Below the pieces are notes generated by a model. That model did no database searches. It was given only the letters and a program-made list of their open reading frames with translations, and was not told where the DNA came from. A program made the position numbers and the translations under genes. This document shows positions 13,531 to 17,582 of a stretch of 17,582 nucleotides of DNA, piece after piece (within the stretch, counting starts at the first letter, position 1; every line of letters begins with the position of its first letter). This DNA is from Betaproteobacteria bacterium (lineage in GTDB: Bacteria > Pseudomonadota > Gammaproteobacteria > Burkholderiales > SG8-39): NCBI GenBank assembly GCA_005884335.1, contig VBCJ01000264.1, forward strand, positions 1 to 17,582. Direction: 5' to 3'.

Positions 13531-13838
13531 TGTGCTCCCAACGCGACCCACCCCGCCATGACGCCGCGGGCGTGTCGTTCATTTTTGTCAGAGGTGTTTC
13601 TTGCGGAGATATCCGGTCAACTGCCGCGAGAAGTGTACCGCGCCCTGCGAGCGCTTGTCGCCTGTTCGATTTTCATCATTCGATGATGAAGCGTGAGGAC
13701 ATCCCAGCAAGGGATTGACCGCGCAAACATTCGCCGGGATCGGATCCCGATTATTACAAAGACTTCAACTGCGGCGGCAGCAACAGGATCGCTCACCGGC
13801 CTATACTTCGAGATCGCGGCGATTCTCTCAGGAAAGCC
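13531..13838. promoter_or_regulatory. Divergent intergenic region with two palindromes
   Basis: No gene seen. It holds two perfect inverted repeats: TTCATCAT-TCG-ATGATGAA (13672-13690) and CGGGATC-G-GATCCCG (13735-13749). A good -10 (TATACT, 13802-13807) lies 32 nt before the outer-membrane protein start, with no clear -35; AGGAAA precedes that ATG. The first repeat could be an operator for either of the divergent genes. Confidence 0.45.
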
Positions 13839-14327
13839 ATGAAGAAGATTCTGTCGGCAGCGGCCTTGGGCGCGGCCTTCGCGGCGGCGCCGGTCTCAGC
13901 GCAGGTGTCGCACGTGTACATCGGAGCCGGGGTGGGAATGGCGAACACCGACTCCAGTGAGTTTTCCTGGAAAATCCTCGGGGGCTACCAGCACGACCGG
14001 CATTGGGGAATCGAAGCGGCGTACACCGATCTCGGCAACTACCGGGGTTCGAGCGCCGACTCGCTGTCCCTCGCTTTCACCGGCACGCTGCCCCTGGACA
14101 GGCGTTGGGCGCTGATCGCCAAAGCGGGCGTCGCCTCGAACCGCACGCGGGTCGCGGGCTCTTCCGATCACGCCGATGCGCTGGTGGGGATCGGCGTCGC
14201 CTACGTCGTCAGCAGGCGCTTCGGCCTGCGTCTCGAGTACGAGCAGTACGGCAGGGTCGCAGGTCCGGGCAGCGGCTTCAACGACAGGGCGGACAATCTG
14301 GCGTTGATCGGAAAGATTTCGTTCTGA
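13839..14327 (+). CDS. Outer-membrane beta-barrel protein (OmpA-like eight-strand porin fold)
   Basis: Encodes 162 residues; signal peptide residues 1-21 (MKKILSAAAL...PVSA|QV). The mature 141 residues alternate polar and hydrophobic positions in about eight strands: HVYIGAGVGMA, FSWKILGGYQ, WGIEAAYTDLG, DSLSLAFTGTL, WALIAKAGVAS, ADALVGIGVAYVV, FGLRLEYEQYGR, DNLALIGKISF. It ends in Phe, the signal for the BAM outer-membrane insertion machinery. Length and strand pattern match small eight-stranded barrels such as the OmpA N-domain or OmpW/OmpX-like proteins. There is no peptidoglycan-binding domain. The role is unknown, perhaps structural or adhesive. Transcribed alone, convergent with the WYL regulator (stop 15 nt away). 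Confidence 0.85.
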   Translation: MKKILSAAALGAAFAAAPVSAQVSHVYIGAGVGMANTDSSEFSWKILGGYQHDRHWGIEAAYTDLGNYRGSSADSLSLAFTGTLPLDRRWALIAKAGVASNRTRVAGSSDHADALVGIGVAYVVSRRFGLRLEYEQYGRVAGPGSGFNDRADNLALIGKISF

Positions 14328-14342
14328 GCGATCGGCGCCGCG

Positions 14343-15023
14343 TCACCGCGCCTCCATTGCGCGGATGAAATCGGCCAGCCGCTTGCCCGCCTCGTCCGGG
14401 TAGCGGCGCTCGAGCGTCTCGAGGCCCGCGATCCGGTCGACCCGGAAATTGCGGAAGTCTGTTCGCCGCTCGCACCACGCGCCGATCGTCCAGGTGCGGC
14501 CCCAGTAGTAGAGCGCGAGCGGCCAGACGTCGCGCTCGCTCGGCTTTCCGCCGGAGTCGCGGTAATCGAGGCGCAGCACGCGGCGCGAGCCGATCGCCTC
14601 GCGCACCGATTCCAGCTGCCGCATGGCCCGGCCGTCAACGTGGAACCCCGGCGCGTAGAGGCGCGTCTTCTCCACCGCGATGCGCCGGTCGGCGGGGAGC
14701 GCCGCGACGATCTTCTCGATCGCGGTGCGCGCAGAGTCGGCGAGCACCGGCCCGCCCCACGCCTCCACCATGCGCGCGCCCACCGCGAGCGCCTCGATCT
14801 CGTTCAGCGTGAACATGAGCGGCGGAACGTCGAAGCCCGCGCGCAGCCGATAGCCGACGCCCGCCTCGCCCTCGACCGGCACGCCGGAGAGCGACAGGTC
14901 GCGCACATCGCGATAGACCGTGCGCAGCGACACGCCGAGCCGGCCCGCCAGAAACGCGGCCGTCGTGAGACGGCGGCCGCGCAGGAACTGGACGATCTGG
15001 AAGAGGCGATCGGCGCGCCGCAT
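14343..15023 (-). CDS. YafY-family HTH and WYL-domain transcriptional regulator
   Basis: Encodes 226 residues. Residues 1-60 form an HTH_11 winged helix (RLFQIVQFLRGRRLTTAAFLAGRLGVSLRTVYRDVRDL), the usual start of YafY/DeoR-like regulators. Residues about 135-205 form a WYL domain, an SH3-like ligand pocket (VLRLDYRDSGGKPSERDVWPLALYYWGRTWTIGAWCERRTDFRNFRVDRI). WYL proteins sense small ligands or nucleic acids; the ligand here is unknown. The gene starts 7 nt after the VOC gene stop on the same strand, so the two form an operon, and it may control that operon through the inverted repeat at 15458-15481. Confidence 0.9.
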   Translation of the reverse strand: MRRADRLFQIVQFLRGRRLTTAAFLAGRLGVSLRTVYRDVRDLSLSGVPVEGEAGVGYRLRAGFDVPPLMFTLNEIEALAVGARMVEAWGGPVLADSARTAIEKIVAALPADRRIAVEKTRLYAPGFHVDGRAMRQLESVREAIGSRRVLRLDYRDSGGKPSERDVWPLALYYWGRTWTIGAWCERRTDFRNFRVDRIAGLETLERRYPDEAGKRLADFIRAMEAR

Positions 15024-15030
15024 GGCCTCG

Positions 15031-15399
15031 CTAGCTCATCGCGTGCAGCCCGATGCGGTTGCCTTCGCAGTCCGAAACGTGGGCGATGTAGCCTTGGTTG
15101 CCGGGCAGCGCCACCTTCGCCATCAGCACCTTCGCGCCCGCGGCGGTCGCGCGCTTGAGCGCCGCGTCGATGCCGGGCTCGGCCGCGAGATAGGTCACCG
15201 TCCCCTTCCCCGAGGGCTCGTAGCCTTCGCCCTTCATCAGGCAGCCGCCGATTCCGTCCGCGGCGTGCGGGAACAGCGCGAGCTCGTACGGGCCGAAGCT
15301 CTCGGGCTTGAGTTTGCCGTCGAGCAGCTTCTCGTAGAAGGCCGTCGCGCGCTTTAGATCCGATACCGCGATTTCGCTCCAGACCACTGCGTTCTTCAT
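15031..15399 (-). CDS. Single-domain VOC-family protein
   Basis: Encodes 122 residues from ATG 15399, which follows a strong AAGGAGA; an upstream in-frame start would add unrelated residues. One VOC domain spans nearly the whole protein: VVWSEIAVSDLKRATAFYEKLL (first half), then GIGGCLMKGEGYEPSGKGTVTYLAA and a second half ending HVSDCEGNRIGLHAMS. Proteins of this shape (often called glyoxalase/bleomycin resistance-like) usually pair with YafY/WYL regulators, as here. The usual metal-ligand positions are poorly kept (Glu9 and His112 are the only candidates), so a ligand-binding or stress-linked role is as likely as catalysis. Cytoplasmic. Confidence 0.85.
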   Translation of the reverse strand: MKNAVVWSEIAVSDLKRATAFYEKLLDGKLKPESFGPYELALFPHAADGIGGCLMKGEGYEPSGKGTVTYLAAEPGIDAALKRATAAGAKVLMAKVALPGNQGYIAHVSDCEGNRIGLHAMS

Positions 15400-15457
15400 T
15401 TCAAATCTCCTTCTAGGTGAAGTGCGGGATTCGCACGCCTGAAAGGATGCGGCCACC

Positions 15458-15481
15458 CTGCTGACAGCGTTGTGTCAGCAG
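15458..15481. promoter_or_regulatory. Perfect inverted repeat between amidohydrolase and VOC genes
   Basis: CTGCTGACA (15458-15466) and TGTCAGCAG (15473-15481) flank a 6-nt spacer. It lies 59-82 bp before the VOC gene and 7 nt after the stop of the amidohydrolase, both on the minus strand. No T-run follows, so an operator for the VOC-WYL operon is favoured over a terminator. Confidence 0.45.
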
Positions 15482-15488
15482 CCATCCG

Positions 15489-17192
15489 CTATTCGAGCCT
15501 CGCCGCCGGGTCGCTGTATACGAAGAGCCCTCCCACCATGGTCGCGACGGGCTTCAGGCTCTCGATCTGCTTCTCCGGGATGGTGAGGATGTCGGCCGGG
15601 AGTATAACCAAGTCGGCGAGCTTGCCGCGCTCGATCGACCCCTTCAGGTTCTCCTCGAAGGTAAGCTTGGCGTTGTTGATGGTGAAGACACGCAGCGCCT
15701 CTTCCCGGGTGATGCGCTGGTCGGCGCCGTAGACGCCGTCCGATATCGTCTCGCGCGAGATGAAGTGGTACATCGCCCAGAACGGGTTGTAGGGAATCAC
15801 CGGCGAATCGGTGCCGCCCGCGACGAGAATGCCCTGGTCGAGGAAGCTCCGCACCGGCGTCACCTGCTCGGCGCGTTCGCGGCCCCAGTACCTGACGAGG
15901 CTCGGTCCGGCGCGATACAGGTGGTCCTGCGCCGAGATCGCCAAGTCGAGCGCCTTCACGCGCGGATAGTGGTCGGGCCGGCCGATGAAGAAGTGCTCGA
16001 CCGACCAGCGCCTGCCGCGTATCGAGCGGTCGCGGTCGGCAGCGGTGTAAGCGTCGAGCACCTGGTCGATCGCGGCGTCGCCCACCGCGTGCGTGGCGAC
16101 GCGCCAGCCGAGGCGATTCAGCTCGCGCACTGCGCCGACGTAATCGGCAAGCGGCACGACCTGGATTCCCTTGAACTTCCCGCCCTTGCCGAAAGGCTCC
16201 TCATAGGCTGTGCGCATGTGCCCGCCTTCGAACCCGCCGTCGACCAGCGTCTTCATCCCGCCGATGCGCAGCCATTCGTCGCCCTCGTCGGGCCTGACGT
16301 TCCACGAGGCGATCGTCTCGCGCATCTTCTCGACGCTCGAATAATCGAAAATGCGCATGAGGTAGTTGACACGGATCGTCAGTTTCCCCTGCGCCTTCAG
16401 CTGCTGGAACATGCGGTAGGGCTCGATCGCGCTCCCGCCGAACTGGAACTGCCCGGGAATGCGGATGCCGGTGAGCCCGGCCGCGTTCAAGAGCTTCATC
16501 TGCGCGAGGATCTCCTCCGCGGCGAGCTTCGCCGGCGGAGGCAGCTTCACCAGGCCGCGCGCGGTATCCACCAGCTCCCCGTTCAATTCTCCGTCCGCGT
16601 CGTGGCCGATCTCCCCGCCCGGCGGCACCGGCGTAGCGCGCGTGATGCTCCAGCGCCTCATCGCGGCCGAGTTGACGATGAACTCGTGCCCGCCGCGCAC
16701 CAGCACCACGGGATTGTCCGGCGCGACGCGGTCGAGGTCCCTGCGGTGCGGCAGGCGTTTCTCGCGCAGCTGCGCCTCGTGCCAGTCGGAATTGGACACC
16801 ACCAGGTCGCCGGGCTTGCTCAGCCCGACCCGCGCCTCGACCGCGGCGAGGAGCTCCGCCATGCTGCGGACTTCGGAGAGATTCACGCCCGGTCCGCCGC
16901 CCGCGTTGTGCAGGTGCCCGTCCATGAGCCCCGGAATCACGGTCCGCCCGCGCAAGTCGATCACCCGCGTCGCCGGCCCGGCCAGACCGCGCACTGCGGC
17001 GTTGGTTCCGACTGCGACGAAACGCTCGCCGCGGGTCGCCAGCGCTTGCGCGATCGAGAACGCCGGATCGACGGTGACAACTTTGCCGTTATGGAGAATC
17101 AGGTCCGGGGCTTGCGCCCGAACCAGGGCGCCCGGCCAGGCGGCGAGGACGGCAACGGAGAGAACTGCGGCGAATCGCTTCACAAAAACCAT
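15489..17192 (-). CDS. Exported YtcJ-like metal-dependent amidohydrolase
   Basis: Encodes 567 residues from ATG 17192, preceded by GGAGG. Residues 1-26 are a signal peptide (LVRA|QAP), so it acts in the periplasm or beyond, which is uncommon for the otherwise mostly cytoplasmic family. The amidohydrolase superfamily TIM barrel is complete: DLILHNGKVVTVDPAF and GRTVIPGLMDGHLH (metal ligands His93 and His95), EFIVNSAAM, a central LVDGGFEGG segment, THAVGDAAIDQVLDAY (barrel His), WSVEHFFIGRPDHYPR (barrel His), and GTDSPV (catalytic Asp). The C-terminal composite beta-sandwich ends SIERGKLADLVILPADILTIPE. YtcJ relatives hydrolyse N-substituted amides; the substrate is unknown. It is divergent from the [2Fe-2S] gene at 17309. 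Confidence 0.9.
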   Translation of the reverse strand: MVFVKRFAAVLSVAVLAAWPGALVRAQAPDLILHNGKVVTVDPAFSIAQALATRGERFVAVGTNAAVRGLAGPATRVIDLRGRTVIPGLMDGHLHNAGGGPGVNLSEVRSMAELLAAVEARVGLSKPGDLVVSNSDWHEAQLREKRLPHRRDLDRVAPDNPVVLVRGGHEFIVNSAAMRRWSITRATPVPPGGEIGHDADGELNGELVDTARGLVKLPPPAKLAAEEILAQMKLLNAAGLTGIRIPGQFQFGGSAIEPYRMFQQLKAQGKLTIRVNYLMRIFDYSSVEKMRETIASWNVRPDEGDEWLRIGGMKTLVDGGFEGGHMRTAYEEPFGKGGKFKGIQVVPLADYVGAVRELNRLGWRVATHAVGDAAIDQVLDAYTAADRDRSIRGRRWSVEHFFIGRPDHYPRVKALDLAISAQDHLYRAGPSLVRYWGRERAEQVTPVRSFLDQGILVAGGTDSPVIPYNPFWAMYHFISRETISDGVYGADQRITREEALRVFTINNAKLTFEENLKGSIERGKLADLVILPADILTIPEKQIESLKPVATMVGGLFVYSDPAARLE

Positions 17193-17231
17193 GTGTCCTC
17201 CGTGGCTTGCCGGGACCTTCACCGGGAACCG

Positions 17232-17237
17232 ATTATA
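17232..17237 (-). promoter_or_regulatory. Consensus -10 for the YtcJ-like gene
   Basis: Perfect TATAAT in minus-strand sense, 39 nt before the start codon. The hexamer 17 nt upstream (TTCGCG) is a weak -35. Confidence 0.5.
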
Positions 17238-17308
17238 GGGGTAGGATATCCAGGCGCGAAAATCCGCATCTCCCGGCCACAACCCCGCACGACATTGGAG
17301 GAGTAGCA

Positions 17309-17582
17309 ATGCGCCTGCAGTGCGGCGCCTGCACGGTGCACATGAACGGCCTCCCGGTGCGCTCGTGCTCGATCCCCGTGAGCGCGGCGAGCGGCGCCAA
17401 GATCACCACGATCGAAGGCCTCGCCTCGGGCAAGGTCCTGCACAAGGTGCAGAAGGCGTGGATCGATCACGACGTGCCGCAATGCGGCTACTGCCAGTCC
17501 GGCATGATCATGGCGGTGGCGGCGCTCCTCAGGACGAATCCCAAGCCGAGCGACGCCGACATCGACGCCGCGATCACCAACA
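17309..17582 (+). CDS. [2Fe-2S] subunit of a molybdenum hydroxylase, N-terminally short and cut by window end
   Basis: Starts at ATG 17309 behind GGAGGA and runs off the window after 91 codons. The protein begins MRLQCGACTVHMNG, which in CoxS/IorA-type subunits of the xanthine dehydrogenase family is about residue 38 onward. The plant-ferredoxin cluster keeps Cys5, Cys8 and Cys20 but lacks the first Cys and the preceding beta-grasp strands. The second cluster domain begins with Cys59 and Cys62 in PQCGYCQSGM, with the rest beyond the edge. Such subunits pass electrons from the molybdopterin subunit to an acceptor. The missing N-terminus suggests an in-frame loss of about 115 nt right after the start codon, or an assembly fault, because no homologous residues are encoded just upstream. 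Confidence 0.75.
   Translation, partial: MRLQCGACTVHMNGLPVRSCSIPVSAASGAKITTIEGLASGKVLHKVQKAWIDHDVPQCGYCQSGMIMAVAALLRTNPKPSDADIDAAITN

Noticed and set aside
1..17582. CRISPR arrays, tRNA/rRNA genes, insertion sequences or integrases
   Set aside because: No regularly spaced repeats, no clover-leaf or rRNA-like stretches, and no transposase or integrase motifs were seen.

Overview
This is a GC-rich bacterial window with Gram-negative features: periplasmic signal peptides, c-type cytochromes beside PQQ dehydrogenases, an outer-membrane beta-barrel and a MASE1-GGDEF protein. The gene content (several PQQ dehydrogenases, a DUF3562-like protein, YafY-type and CRP-type regulators) best fits a betaproteobacterium of the Burkholderiales kind. 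That assignment is inference; no rRNA or other marker gene is present.

Layout. 1-417: the end of a beta-propeller gene facing a small membrane protein. 659-1736 (minus): a CRP-like regulator followed by a small exported peptide gene (cassette A) with its own leader and terminator. 1917-6145 (plus): a close-packed run of M20 amidohydrolase, solute-binding protein, two-domain VOC protein and alpha/beta hydrolase, which looks like an uptake and catabolism operon. 6226-10105: two PQQ alcohol dehydrogenase plus cytochrome c pairs that converge tail to tail. The rightward dehydrogenase is frameshifted by an apparent loss of about 120 nt and has altered active-site residues. The leftward one is intact and has the Asp-x-Asp signature of lanthanide-using enzymes. 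10207-11019: an exported SGNH-type hydrolase. 11068-13079 (minus): a diguanylate cyclase followed by a second copy of the small-peptide cassette (cassette B). 13315-15399: a DUF3562-like protein, an outer-membrane barrel, and a VOC plus WYL-regulator pair. 15489-17192: an exported YtcJ-like amidohydrolase. 17309 to the end: a [2Fe-2S] subunit of a molybdenum hydroxylase that lacks its N-terminal ferredoxin fold.

The most unusual content is the duplicated cassette A/B. Each copy has a TGTG/CACA box, a leader whose 9-bp inverted repeat pairs with the Shine-Dalgarno region, a signal-peptide-bearing small ORF ending in a near-identical tail (GYFPDQ.VNQAKE then .EPMPEMYY), and a matching intrinsic terminator. 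One copy lies downstream of a CRP-like regulator and the other downstream of a diguanylate cyclase. I do not recognise this peptide family.

The PQQ/cytochrome modules would oxidise alcohols in the periplasm and pass electrons to the respiratory chain. The neighbouring exported hydrolases suggest a lifestyle of scavenging organic compounds outside the cytoplasm.
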